Part shown: positions 10,984 to 21,970 of the stretch, one piece after another
Position numbering within the stretch: the stretch's first letter is position 1
How the letters are laid out: the number at the start of each line of letters is the position of its first letter
Source: Dentipellis sp. KUC8613
Taxonomy: Eukaryota > Basidiomycota > Agaricomycetes > Russulales > Hericiaceae
NCBI GenBank assembly: GCA_002286715.1
Contig: NSJX01000032.1
Coordinates: forward strand, 124,001-188,000
Length of the DNA stretch: 64,000 nucleotides
Reading direction: 5' to 3'
The notes under the pieces: generated by a model
Told to the model about the DNA's origin: nothing
The model's input: only the letters and a program-made list of their open reading frames with translations
Database searches by the model: none
Program-made: the position numbers and the translations under genes

Positions 10984-12872
10984 CTACGCAGCTTTCAGCT
11001 CAACGATGGACATTTCCACGCAGTCCCAAAACTTGACGAATTCCAACCCGGCACTGTTTCTGAAAAGCAAGGCAGTGCTTGGTCAAGTTCGGCCAAAACG
11101 GAATTGGCATTACTTACCCGAGGTGAATGATTTCCTCGAGCGAACGCTCTCTTGCGTTGTTAAGTGTCATCATGTTCAGGTCCATAAGGAACGGCCGGAT
11201 CCCACCAGCGCCGTAGTTTCGAAGGAGCGGTTTCGGTGCGTCGACCACGCCCGGAAGTTTGGGGTCTCCTTGGTCTGCATCGGTGGACTCGGCAACGCTA
11301 TCCGTCAACACATATTCCTCTGAATATCAGACGTTTTTGTTCATTCCGGCCGGAAAGAGAAATCGTAGCTGGTCTACGCACGAATGAGTAAACGGCTGGT
11401 CGGCTTCATGATCCTTCGAACGTTCGTAAGGAGTTGCACGCAGGCGGCGTCGGGCCAGTCGTGTACTATCATACGCATCTGAACAAGGTTTAGTCGAGAT
11501 GCCGCAAAGGTGTAGTCGCTATCTGCAAGACGCACGTAATATATGTCTTGCTCTGGCACCGGTGATTCCTTGAAGAAGTCCAATGGAACGAATGAAACTC
11601 GATTGTCCTGGAGCGCAGCGGGACAGGTCTGCTCAAAATGCTAACAATAACAACATTTTTCTGAGCTATAGAGCTTCATTACAAATTCAACGAAGAGAGA
11701 ACGCACTCTCTTCCCTTCTTCGATAACATGCGGCTGGTCCTGTAGCGTGAGCCGAAGGTGAGGATACGCCTGTGCGATGGGGATCAGCACCCCGCCGACG
11801 CCCCCGCCAACGTCGCACCAGCTAGCATCCGGGGGCAACGAGCCGATGGGATAGACTGGGTTGGCAGCGTCAGTTTCAGCGAAGTACAGTACTCCCAAGA
11901 GGCGATATCTACTTACAATCTTGCACAGCTCCCATTTGTATCGCCGTCATCGCGCGTCCGAAACGCTGCACTAGATCATCAGCTCAGCAATTCTCAAAAG
12001 GCAGCTTGAACTCACTTCGCTTTCTCCCGGCTAATGCGACAGGATGAAACGAGGGTTAGTGCAAGTGGTGGTGGAAGACGTTTGAACTTTCGTACATGTT
12101 TCTGAAGATGGCCGAAACACGTGTCCTTTGCTCCCCAGCTGAAAGCACAGACTGTGGGCTCTTCAGAGGGCCCATTTGCGGGGTCCATGAGAGCATCGTA
12201 GAGGTTGTTCCAAGCCAGTGGGGTGCAAACGCTTTCAAACCAATGAATAAGATCCGACAAGGGCGCCGAGGAACGCAAAGCGATGGACAGCCGATTGTTC
12301 GCGAAGGTATCCTTCGACACTGATATCGACGTCGTCAGGGCCGGTCTGCAATACGGTGCGGCCTAATGTCAACTTACCTTCACGGAAACAGTGCTTCAAA
12401 CTTAGAACGCGGAGAATACGCGAAAGCTTGTTGGCTGGCAGCCCTGTGTGCCTTGCAATTTCGGCAACGGGCAGACCACCGGGATGGTGTTCCAAGACAT
12501 CGGGGATCTTGGCCTCCACAGCAACTCGAATACACGCCGCATCGAGCGGCGCAATTCCTTTCTGGGAAAGAATGCCATCTCTGAGCCTGGAACTAACCCG
12601 CGACATTCTATGATACGTACCATAAACAATGTGATAAATGTCGGAGACAGTGTAGAACATAGCTGAAAGCATGCGCCTTCTAATGACCTCACGGAGCGGA
12701 GGAGATCCGGGTTTGACGCGCAATTGCTGTCGGGCTGAGCCTCGTCCAGGGAGGGGATGCTCCCAGCCTCCCGCTCCCAGATGGCCACGGCATCGTTGGC
12801 GGAGGACGCAATGAGTTTCAGCAGGGTGTGAATTTCATCCTTTCGCTGCGCGGGATCCAGTGCTGCAGACAT
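10984..12872 (-). CDS. O-methyltransferase B, intact
   Basis: Complete paralogue of the array. The start at 12872 gives MSAALDPAQRKDEIHTLLKL; the stop is at 10984. Domain order: N-terminal helices, winged-helix/dimerisation part (GLPVAEIARHTGLPANKLSR then LKHCFREG), DTFANNRLSIALRS, the 15-nt microexon at 12016-12030 (PGESE), RFGRAMTAIQMGAVQD, SAM loop WCDVGGGVGGVLIP, IVHDWPD with the catalytic-type His, and LLRNYGAGGIRPF then FVKFWDCVEMSIVELKAA. About ten exons with GT..AG introns join in frame. It is the closest paralogue of A (both have EEYVLTDS, APKPL and LNNxRERSLEEI). The substrate is probably a phenolic or other small hydroxylated molecule; this cannot be read from sequence. Confidence 0.88.
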
Positions 12873-12935
12873 TAGGCGACAAATACAAACGATGACAACG
12901 GGAAGAATTACCCTGCTTACTCAGATAGTACAGTC

Positions 12936-12943
12936 CTTATATG
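12936..12943 (-). promoter_or_regulatory. TATA-like box of OMT B
   Basis: CATATAAG on the minus strand, about 64 bases before the ATG. Confidence 0.45.
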
Positions 12944-13102
12944 TGAATCATCGGGGAAGTTAAAGAAGAGGAGCGTTATTACGGGCGTCGATAACTGTGT
13001 CATATGCCAAAGAAACGCCCCTGGCGGCCGTGCGCATTGTAGCACATGAACACCCCCCTGAATGAGGGGCGACTTCGACGAGAGTACGGGTGAACGATTG
13101 CG

Positions 13103-13131
13103 TTCAGCGTCTGACGGAGCACGTGTGGGGC
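13103..13131. promoter_or_regulatory. Conserved upstream motif with E-box, OMT B copy
   Basis: TTCAGCGTCTGACGG followed by AGCACGTGTGGGGC. The palindrome CACGTG (13120-13125) is a classical bHLH binding site. Nearly the same 28 bases recur at 17103-17130 in the C/D interval. Function is inferred. Confidence 0.4.
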
Positions 13132-13380
13132 AACATGACGTCCAGATTGCCTTCTGGGGACGGCGAGTTTGCGGATGAGATACAGGTCGGATGGTGAGAA
13201 AGACCTGGAATAGATAGACGTAAGATGACCCGTCAGAAGTTGGTGCGTATATTGAGGCTACTACGCGTTCAGCGTGCCCCTCGTTAAATGAACGAAATTG
13301 TACATGAGCGCAGAATCGGATGCCGGGGCAAGACGGTATCTGATCTTTGCATACATAATCAGTGTTAGTACATTTAAACC

Positions 13381-15894
13381 TTACGCAGCTTTGAACTCTA
13401 CGATGGACATCTCTACACAGTCCCAGAATTTCACAAACGCAAGCCCCGCCTTCTTACTGCAACAAATTCGTCATCGATGTTGAGCATACCACTTCGTTAC
13501 GATTCCTGCTAAGGTAATCGTCTATTATGGGGTTCTGTACAGGGGAAATCGAGACGGACGCGTCAGATTTAAACGAGTCTGGACTAGGAGTTAAGCGTCT
13601 GTGGCTGTGCAAAATTCCGCGGCAGTCTGCGAGGAAGAGAGTGCAGGTTCGATTCTCCCTCATGCCACATTACTATAATTGTAATTTTATTGATTGTATC
13701 TGCCATACTTAAACCAATGAGTTATTGAAGTCAGATTCCGAGTTTTTACCTCTACCTTCTATCAGGGATCATATCATAACACTCAGTAAGAGAAAATGTG
13801 CCCATCCGGTCATTGTCATACATCGGAGCTGGTGGAACAGCCGTTCAGCGTCGGCATGGGATGGTGGGTTCAACTCTCCATCGTGCACATTTTTCTTTCA
13901 CTTCAAAAAATCAGATTTAACCATGAATCATCTTCGGGTATCTCCAAGACCTTGTTCTATCTTGAAACGAGTTTTGAACTTATCCCAATATGCTTGATAC
14001 TCTGGTACATCAATAAGATACTTCAAATTTGGTTCAAGCAAGACGATCCTTATGGATTATATCATCACAGCAAACCCAATGAATCTGCAAGGAATCGTAT
14101 TGCCGTGCGATGCATCGGCCTCTCCACCCAAGTTACAAATGGAGATGAAGAATGTTCAACGCACCCGAGCTCAATCATATCGTCCAGTGAGCGCTCCTTC
14201 GCGTTTAACATGCTCATCATGGTGACGTCCATGTAGAATGGGCGTACTCCACCCGCACCATAGTTAGGGAGGAGCGGGCTAGGCGCAATGTCGCCTCGCA
14301 TTTCGAGTGCACCTTGAGAAGCAGCCACTGAGCTTATCAACACATAGTCATCTGTGCTCGTCACCGCATTAGCAACGTTAGAAAGTCATGTGTTCAAAGA
14401 TTGCACGCACGGACTAGAAGACGGCTGGATGGCTTCATCACCTTGCGGACGTTGGTCAGAATGTCGATGCAGGCGGCATCGGGCCAGTTATGAACGATCA
14501 TGCGCATCTGCCGATACAAAGCTCAGAACGAGCGAACGATACAACCATCGACGGTACGTACATAGTAGATGTCCTGGTTCGGCACGGGCGATTCAGTGAG
14601 AAAATTGATGGGCACAAAGGACACGCGATTCTCTCTCAGCGCGTCCGGGAACTCCTTTGCAAAGTTCTACACACAATGAGTATGTGAATCTAGAGAGACG
14701 GTGAATGGGAGACGATACGACGTACTTGCTTCGCCTCCTCCACAACGTGCGGCTGTTCCTGCAAGGTGCCACGCAGCTGTGGGTTTTTGTTCACCACCGG
14801 TATGAGGACACCACCCATCCCGCCGCCAATGTCGCACCACGTCGTGTTCGCCGGCAAGTCAGCGACGGGATAAACTGGCATGAATCAGAAAAGCTCGTCA
14901 AACTCGGAATGGCATACACACAATCTTGCACCCCGCCAAGCTGCCACGCCGTCATCGCTTTACCAAAGCGCTAGCTTCTCTTCAGTTTTACGCCGTCCAC
15001 AATGTCCATAAAACCAACGCACCTCACTCTCCATAGGCTATCCCAAAACAAACAGACCCCTCATCAGCCACCATAAACCACAACGACAAAATCATACCAC
15101 CCACCCGCGCAGCCAGATACTTGAACAACGGTGTGTCCGGCATCTTCTCACGAATACCCCAGCTGAACGCGGTCCGCACGAGGTCGTCCGAGGGCCCATA
15201 CGCGGGATCCGCAAGTGCCTCCGAGAGATGCGTCCACGCAGGCGGATTGCAGATGTTCTCGAACATCCACACGAGCTCCGTTAGCCGCAACTCCGCGAGC
15301 AGCGCGTGCGAGAGGCGATTGTTGGCGAAGGTGTCTTTGGCGACTAGACGAAGGAGGGTTTCAGTGCGCAGCGGGCCAGTGTGTACACACATACGTGCCT
15401 TCGCGGAAGCAGTGCTTCGTGCTCAGCACACGCAGAGCACGCGCGAGCTTCGCCGGCGGGAGACCTGTCTGCTCCGCGATTGCGGAGACGTGCAGGCCGT
15501 CTGGGTGGCCCTTGAGCACGTCCGGGATCTTCGCGTCGACCGCGATGCGCAGGCATGCCCCGTCGAGAGGCGCCCACGCCCTCTACAGTACACCCGCACC
15601 GTCCTTAGCACACAGTAGCAAGATATGCAGGATAGGTGTGCGTACGTTAACAACCGATATGAACGTCGGCGAGAGCACGGCGCACAGCTGGCTGCACGCG
15701 CCCTCAAGGAGCCGCACGGCGCGCAGGAGGTCGGGCGAGTTGCCCGTCCGCGTGCTGTCCGCGACGGGTGCATCTAGCGCGGGGACACCGCCTGCCTCCT
15801 GGTCCCATGCGGCTATCGCGCTCGCTGCGGACGACGAGATAAGCTCGATGAGCGCGGATATTTCAGCGGTGGTGGTGCTGGCGTCGGTTGACAT
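13381..15894 (-). CDS. O-methyltransferase C, with a 631-bp element in its last intron
   Basis: Starts at 15894 (MSTDASTTTAEISALIELIS) and ends FVKFWDCVEMSIVEFKAA, stop at 13381. The parts follow the family: GLHVSAIAEQTGLPPAKLAR, DTFANNRLSHALL, YGPSDDLVRTAFSWG, the 15-nt microexon 15023-15037 (PMESE), SAM loop WCDIGGGMGGVLIP, MIVHNWPD, then LLPNYGAGGVRPFYMDV. The family's HDWPD is HNWPD here: the catalytic-type His is kept but the next Asp is Asn. The last intron runs 13457-14164 (708 nt) against about 70 nt in paralogue D; the extra is the element at 13501-14131. Without it the intron would be 72 nt. The gene may still be functional if the long intron is spliced. It is the sister of D. Confidence 0.85.
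13501..14131 (+). mobile_element. 631-bp SINE-like element with two tRNA-like modules, copy 1
   Basis: Flanked by the 5-bp direct repeat GTTAC (13496-13500 and 14132-14136). The homologous intron of OMT D has the empty site with a single TTAC. Two RNA polymerase III promoter-like units are visible: TGGACTAGGAGTTAAGCG then AGGTTCGATTC (to about 13678), and GGAGCTGGTGGAACAGC then GGGTTCAACTC (to about 13888). The first resembles a type II (Ser/Leu) tRNA. There is no long coding frame of known type and no TG..CA ends. It lies antisense to OMT C. It appears identical to the copy at 29387-30017. A solo LTR is the main alternative because of the 5-bp duplication, but the termini do not fit. Confidence 0.75.
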
Positions 15895-15977
15895 GGTGTA
15901 CGATGAAGTTGGAGGTGGAGTGCGAGGAGGAGATCCCCAGGAGTGGTTGGCGAGTAGGTATCTGCATTGTGGGGTGT

Positions 15978-15985
15978 CTTATATA
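15978..15985 (-). promoter_or_regulatory. TATA box of OMT C
   Basis: TATATAAG on the minus strand, about 84 bases before the ATG. Confidence 0.5.
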
Positions 15986-16111
15986 AATTTTTGCGCGTTG
16001 CTTGATTTATGTGGCCACATACATTGAAGTGAGATGCTTTGCACGCATCGCAAAAGGGGACCTCATTTCAGACCGGGCACCGGGCAGGGCGCCTAATGTA
16101 TATCACCAGCA

Positions 16112-16250
16112 CGCAGATGATGCATCGTGGTTCGCAAATAATTGACCGGTGTGCGGATCGACCGAAAGCTTCAGCTGCTTGAGGCTCGATGTGTGGGGGT
16201 CGTGTTCAATAAGCGCCAGTTGAGCGCCTGACTTGTGAGAAAATCTGGTT
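16112..16250 (-). pseudogene. Remnant of an unknown coding sequence, copy upstream of OMT C
   Basis: The minus strand reads FSHKSGAQLALIEHD and then LKLSVDPHTGQLFANHDAS. The equivalent position upstream of D reads FSHQIGARSPRPS, then KPHVSLDPRTGVVFANHYAS. Conservation at the protein level suggests a formerly coding exon duplicated with the OMT gene. The family is not recognised. Confidence 0.4.
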
Positions 16251-17102
16251 GAACTCTGGACACCGACGGATGATACCAAGGGAGATAATCCAGTGGGGAG
16301 TGATGACTGCATGCATATCAGTGTAATTCGAATACTGGTGCCGAGGACAATGAGCACTTGCATTTGTCAGTACAGGCAAGTGACGAGGCATTCGTGATGA
16401 TTAGGAATTCTGTAGGACTAAGATCAACCCTCCTGACCTTTGGGACATCTAGATGATTGTACTTACATCGAGTCGCGTCATGAGTGTGGGAGATGGAGGA
16501 GAGGAGTGCGCCATGCGCCTTATATCCATTTGTTCAATGCTCGTCGACGACTGAATGCAATGGCTCGCCACCGATGATTTAATCCGCTGGTTCAAGTCGA
16601 TGCCAATGCCAAGTTTCTCGAAAAAATGCATGTTCTTTCAGGATAGGTTTCTGAAAAAGAACAAAAGTTCGAAAAAGGGGGCAGGATCCGGAAGAAACAA
16701 GGTTGTTAGTCGGAGGATATGGGGGAGCATGGTCATACTACGAAAGTCACCGTTGAGCTGCACCGTGTGACATGAGCACAGATTAACCCGGGAATTTAAT
16801 GAACAGCAGGAACGAACCGAGTAGCATCTGGATGGCTCACCGCGTGTAGGCCATATATGCACTCATCCTGAGCATCACATCTGAACCAAATCACATACGG
16901 CCCGATGCTACATCGCGTATGAACGCTTACAGCGATTACAGTGTGGTGGGAAAGGCCGAAGTCTTCATGTGAGTAGATTCGCATGGCGCTGGACCCGCAT
17001 CGGAAGGAATTGCCAGCTCCCTCCCATTTTGAAGTAAAAATTTTGGAGTCCGCTATATGTAGTAAGAGAATGAGACGTAGTGCTTGCACCGCTACGTTTA
17101 TT

Positions 17103-17131
17103 CTCAGCGTCTGACGGTGCACGTGTGGGGC
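17103..17131. promoter_or_regulatory. Third copy of the conserved motif with E-box
   Basis: CTCAGCGTCTGACGG followed by TGCACGTGTGGGGC. It sits about 62 bases beyond the OMT D stop and 1.2 kb upstream of C, so it probably marks a duplication boundary rather than an active promoter. Confidence 0.35.
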
Positions 17132-17192
17132 GAAGAGCCGGCGGCATGACAATGTCCAATCCTAGCATAGTTAGTACTAATACATTTGAGCC

Positions 17193-19153
17193 TTACGCAG
17201 TTTTAAACTCTACGATGGACATTTCCACACAGTCCCAGAACTTCACAAACGCCAGCCCTGCCTTCTGACTGCAATAATTTTACCATCAGTGTTGAATATA
17301 CCACTCATTACACGTGGAGATGAAGAAACCCCGACGCACCCGAGCTCAATCATATCGTCCAGCGAGCGCTCCTTCGCATTCAACATGCACATCATGTTGA
17401 CGTCCATGTAGAATGGACGCGTCCCCCCCGCGCCGTAGTTTGGGAGGAGCGGGCTAGGCGCTACGTCGCCTCGTGTTTCGAGGGCGCCTTCGGACGCCGC
17501 GACGGAGCTTATCAGCACATAGTCATCTGCCCGCCACCGCGGTCAGAATCGAGGAATATAGAGGAAAAGTGAGCGGAAGGGCTGTACGCACGGATGAGAA
17601 GGCGGCTCGAGGGCTTCATAGTTTTGCGGATGTTGGACAGAATGTCGACGCAGGTGGCATCAGGCCAATCATGGATGATCATGCGCATCTGCCGATACGA
17701 AGATCAGAAAGAATACAAACCTTACTGACATCGACGGTACGAACGTAGTAGATGTCTTGGTCCGGCACGGGCGATTCGGTGAAGAAATTGATGGGCACAA
17801 ACGATATGCGGTTTTCCTTCAGCGCGTCTGGGCACTCTTTCGCAAAGTTCTACTCTCGGTCAGTAGGCATTTGGATAGATGAGAATCGGGAATAACAGAA
17901 CGCACTTTCTTCGCCTCTTCAACCACATGCGGCTGATCCTGCAAGGTGACACGCAGCTGTGGGTTTTTGTTCACCACTGGTATGAGGACGCCGCCCATCC
18001 CACCGCCGATGTCGCACCACGTCGTGCTCTCCGGCAAGTCAGCGATGGGATAAACTGGCATATTCACACGGTAATTAGAAAGGATCTATCGTGTAGAGAG
18101 ACAGGCATACGCACATTCTTGCACGCCGCCAAGCTGCCACGCCGTCATAGCTTTCCCAAAACGCTATCTTCTCGTCAGGTTTACGCAGTCCACGGCATCC
18201 ATAAAACAAACGCACCTCACTCTCCGCAGGCTGCCCCAAAACAGAACCAACCCCATCAGCCACCACCACCAACAAAAAAATCTCCAACTCAAACACGCAC
18301 CCTCGCAGCCAGATACTTAAACAACGGCGTCTCCGGCATCTTCTCTCTCACGCCCCAGCTGAACGCACTCCTCGCGAGGTCGTCCGAGGGCCCATACGCG
18401 GGGTCCGCGAGCGTGTCCGAGAGATGTGCCCACGCGGGCGGGTTGCAGATGTGCTCGAACGTCCACACGAGGTCCGTCAGGCGCAGCGGCGCGCGCAGCG
18501 CGTACGAGAGGCGGTTGTTCGCGAAGGTGTCTTTTGCGACTGGGCGCGTAGGAGGGAGCGGGTCAGTGATCGTGGGGAAAGGGAGCGGAGCGGAGTAGGG
18601 TGTGGGTAGATGGGTGGGGGTGGGGGTATGTACCTTCGCGGAAACAGTGCTTCGTGCTTAGCACGCGCAGCGTGCGCGCGAGCTTGTCGGGCGGGAGCCC
18701 CGTCTGTGCTGCGATTTCAGAGACGTGCAGGCCGTCCGCATGGCCCTCGAGCACGTCTGGGATCTTCGCGTCGACCGCGACGCGCAGGCACGCCGCGTCG
18801 AGCGGGGCCCACGCCCTCTATAGCACATGCCCATCGTTCTCACAATCAGCATATAACCACCAGCAGATGACAGGATATGCGGGTCGAGTTGTACGCACGT
18901 TTACGACGGATATAAACGTCGGCGAGAGCACGGCGCACAGCTGACTGCACGCGCCCTCGAGGAGGCGCACGGCGCGCAGGAGGTCGGGCGAGTTGACCGC
19001 GCGCGCGCTGTCGGTGACGGGCGCGTCGAGCGCGGGGACGCCGCCTGCCTCCTGGTCCCATGCGGCCATCGCGCTCGTGGCGGCTGACGAGATGATCCCG
19101 ATGAGCGCGGATATGTCCGCTTTGCGTTGGGTTTGGGTGCTGTCGGTCGACAT
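17193..19153 (-). CDS. O-methyltransferase D, intact
   Basis: Starts at 19153 (MSTDSTQTQRKADISALIGI) and stops at 17193 after FVKFWDCVEMSIVEFKTA. It has the full set of parts: GLHVSEIAAQTGLPPDKLAR, DTFANNRLSYALRAPL, microexon 18216-18230 (PAESE), RFGKAMTAWQLGGVQE, SAM loop WCDIGGGMGGVLIP, MIIHDWPD, and LLPNYGAGGTRPFYMDV. Unlike C it keeps HDWPD. Its last intron is short and supplies the empty site for the element in C. The 5' exons are markedly GC-rich (RAVNSPDLLRAVRLLEGACSQ region) compared with A and B. Substrate unknown. Confidence 0.88.
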
Positions 19154-19231
19154 GGGTGCAGAGTTGAAGTTAGAGTTGAAGTGTGGTGCACGAGGGGAGA
19201 TTGGTGTGGAGGTATGCAGTTCGTGAGGTGT

Positions 19232-19239
19232 CTTTTATA
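19232..19239 (-). promoter_or_regulatory. TATA box of OMT D
   Basis: TATAAAAG on the minus strand, about 79 bases before the ATG. Confidence 0.5.
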
Positions 19240-19359
19240 TTGTGTTGCGCATTACCTGTTACGTGGGCGCATCAATTGAAGTGGGAAGTGTTATCCTGGT
19301 CGTGAACAGATACCTTGATTGAGACGCTGCACCGCGCAGGGTGCCTAAGGTACATCACG

Positions 19360-19480
19360 CAGCGAGCAGGTGACGCATAATGGTTTGCAAATACCACGCC
19401 GGTGCGCGGGTCGAGCGAGACGTGCGGCTTGATGTGCGAGGGCCGCGGCGAGCGGGCGCCTATCTGGTGTGAGAAATTCT
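19360..19480 (-). pseudogene. Remnant of an unknown coding sequence, copy upstream of OMT D
   Basis: Partner of the remnant at 16112-16250. It reads ENFSHQIGARSPRPSHIKP, then HVSLDPRTGVVFANHYAS, on the minus strand. No family recognised and no intact frame. Confidence 0.4.
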
Positions 19481-21634
19481 CGAGGAGTGCATGTAGATGG
19501 ACGTTATCGAGGCGACATACGAGTGTGGAGTGCTGATGGTGTGTGCGGCAGTATAATGTCGAACGCGATGCCGAGGACACTGAATACCTCGTATTTGTCA
19601 GTAGAGGCTACTGACGCAGCAGGCATTCGTGATGATTAGTGAGATGGAGGCGAAGAAGAACTTCTTGACTTCTGTGTGGAATGTGCAGATGATTGTAGTT
19701 GCTGTACAGTCGGGTCGCGTCGCGCTTGTGAAAGATCGAAGAGAAACGCGAGGTTGCTTAAAGAAGGTAGTTTCGGCTTCCTCGAGGAATTGCTCCGAAA
19801 AAAGTGCCAAACGGGGATATGAAAAGCCACCGCTAATCTGTGCATTACTGGTGCGAATCATAATATCCCTACAGCATGGAAGTTTAATGCAAGGCAGAAA
19901 TGGAACAAATAGCATCCAGATAACTTACCACGTACATGTATGCGCTTATCTTGAGCGTGCGCATCGCACCCGAGCCCAAGCATCTTCTGTACTGATGGTT
20001 CGGCCCGAGACCACATCGCGTATGAACGCTTACAGCGAGTCTCGAAAGGCAGCCTTGTCATATCTGCAGTGCGGTGGGAATAACACAGTGTCGGCCCGTG
20101 GCCATGGAGTACTGCTGGAGACTTGGCAAGGAGGCGACTGACGGGAAAAGCCGAACTCGTCATGTGAGTAGATTCGTCTGGCACATGACCGATGCACGTG
20201 TATTCAAATCCTCTACGCGAAGCCCGACGAGAATCGCGAAATGTACAGCACAGACACTAAACTAGAGATGGTGTGGTAAGCTATGGGATTTTTGGATTGA
20301 ATGAAGGTGACACAAACCAGAGCGCGTAGAACACGAAGACGTTCTTGAGGGCGCGGAATTGGGCCGGGATGCGAAGATAACGCTACGTCGGGATTCTAGC
20401 GGCGGAGAAGTACCGCGAAACAAGCGTCCGAGGAAGATATTGAGTCGCCCATATAACGGGATGCTTCGTGTCCACTGGCGGAGGCGTTAGAATACTTGTA
20501 TGCTTTCCATGCAGGGAAGCTCGACCTATCTGGGTATGGTATCGCGAGCACGCCGTCTGTACTCCACCCAATACATATACTTGGAGACAGCAATGCGATT
20601 CAGAACATGTGGGTCCAACACAAAACGCGTAAGGCGGGGACGGGTAGCGCTATCTTCCTCGAACTGGCGCCGGAAAGGTCATTCCTAGCTTCGCGGACGT
20701 CGGGGATGCAATTAAGCGTCGCTGGAACCCCCGCGGGGCATGCCGCTGCTCCAATGATGCAGTTCCGAATGGCCGTGGCCTGCGTGCGTGTGTCAGACAA
20801 ATCTCACCACTATCGCGTCAATCACGGCAGCGGTGCTAGTGCAGAAGCGACGCACGGCCGGCTGGACGTTTTCCGTGCATGTGTGACGTGCTATGAAAGT
20901 ACGAAACGCAGGTGCTTCGAATTCGCGTGCTGTTCTGTGGAATGGGGTAAGTACAAATGAAAGTGGGATGAGAAGGACACAGGAAATGAGATCGCAATGA
21001 AATTTTCAGAACGCCGAGAGTATAGATCTCCCGAGGCGTCTACGTTACTTCGAGGTAGACTCAAGCCTGTTCACCCCATTGAAGAACACGTGTTCTTCCA
21101 CGAATGCGGTCTGTGGCAGATCGTTCGTGAGAAGCATAAGTGGAGGATCCCTGCAGATGAGCATAGTAACATGTTGGTAACCATGGCCAGTCGACGTCAT
21201 CACCGGTACTCGTCGTCGATGACGATGTCTATGAGAGGCTAATAACCTTCGCAGCTCGTCAGATAATAGCCTCAGCGCTCACCGATATCGACAAACCAGT
21301 GCCACTGGACATTTGCTTCTGCTGACGACTCGAAAATTTTGTCGTACCCTGTACATGTGCCTAGTCGTCTCGTCAGGACGCAAGTGCCGGGACGACCGAT
21401 GCATGCATCATTTGATTTGAACACAAGAGCGTGAGTGCCGACGACAACTCACTACAATGCATGTCTCTCGAGCTGAGCTCACTCTGCGGTCACAGCCTCC
21501 TGCATACGTTCGGCAGATGGGAGTGGGGTCAGCGGGCAGGGCGATGCAGCGTGGAGAGACTGGAGTGTTTTGAGGGCTCGCAATAATATTGTCAGAAGGA
21601 TGTTTATGAAGGATCCGGGGTTGAAAGCGACAGC

Positions 21635-21970
21635 TACCACCCGCTCATCAACTCCACCTCGGCATCACACCAGTAAGCCTCTCTGCACCTACATACTCTC
21701 CCCCTCATCCGATCCGTGCAATCTTGTTCGGGGCTCATGCCCTGATTCGGGGTCTTCACCCTGTCTCGGGGCTTAGGCCCTGGCAAAGGAGCACTTAACG
21801 CCAATCGACGACTCGCACTTCAAAATCATATATTCAAAGCTTCATCCGGTCACACTCGACACATCGGGCGGCGGCGGGATTGGGCTCATAGCGCATGTAA
21901 AGTCTTATCGAGTGATGTGCTCGCATAGGCTAATATATTCCAAAAAAAAAAAAAAAAAAAAAAAAAAAAA
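21635..21970 (+). mobile_element. Poly(A)-tailed retroposon with target-site duplication
   Basis: About 307 bases of body end in an A29 tract (21942-21970). The 11-bp direct repeat AAAGCGACAGC flanks it (21624-21634 and 21968-21978, the last sharing A residues with the tail). That arrangement is the signature of target-primed reverse transcription by a LINE-type machinery. The body does not look like a tRNA and has no recognised coding sequence. It contains three tandem hairpins (21729-21782). It could be a SINE or a retroposed non-coding RNA or mRNA 3' end. Confidence 0.7.
21729..21782 (+). repeat. Three tandem 16-nt hairpins, 19-nt period
   Basis: CGGGGCTCATGCCCTG, CGGGGTCTTCACCCTG and CGGGGCTTAGGCCCTG start at 21729, 21748 and 21767. 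Each is a 6-bp stem with a tetraloop. The middle hairpin changes both partners of the loop-closing pair (C-G to T-A), which is covariation within the array. Confidence 0.7.

Larger units (their letters stand above)
12873..13380. other. OMT B promoter region and OMT C 3' flank
   Basis: No gene. It holds the B TATA-like box (12936-12943) and the conserved motif with an adjoining CACGTG at 13103-13125. Confidence 0.5.
15895..17192. other. OMT C upstream region with a degraded duplicated segment
   Basis: It includes the C TATA box (15978-15985). From about 16050 to 17000 it is alignable by eye, at roughly 70% identity, to 19290-20190 upstream of D. No intact gene is visible. Confidence 0.5.
19154..21634. 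other. Gene-poor interval upstream of OMT D
   Basis: From 19290 to about 20190 this is the diverged duplicate of the C upstream region. From 20163 to 20800 the minus strand shows scattered coding-like stretches (for example IPAQFRALKNVFVFYALW near 20320-20375, and FVLDPHVLNRIAVSKYMYW near 20570-20640), but I could not join them into a gene or assign a family; they may be decayed. Nothing is recognised from 20960 to 21634. Confidence 0.4.

Noticed and set aside
13591..13678. A genuine tRNA-Ser/Leu gene in the OMT C intron
   Set aside because: A- and B-box-like sequences are present, but the acceptor and anticodon stems are poorly paired and the unit is part of a repeated mobile element.
13725..14236. 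Open frames of 90-146 codons inside the 631-bp element
   Set aside because: They are the same in both copies only because the copies are identical; they overlap the tRNA-like modules and resemble no transposase.
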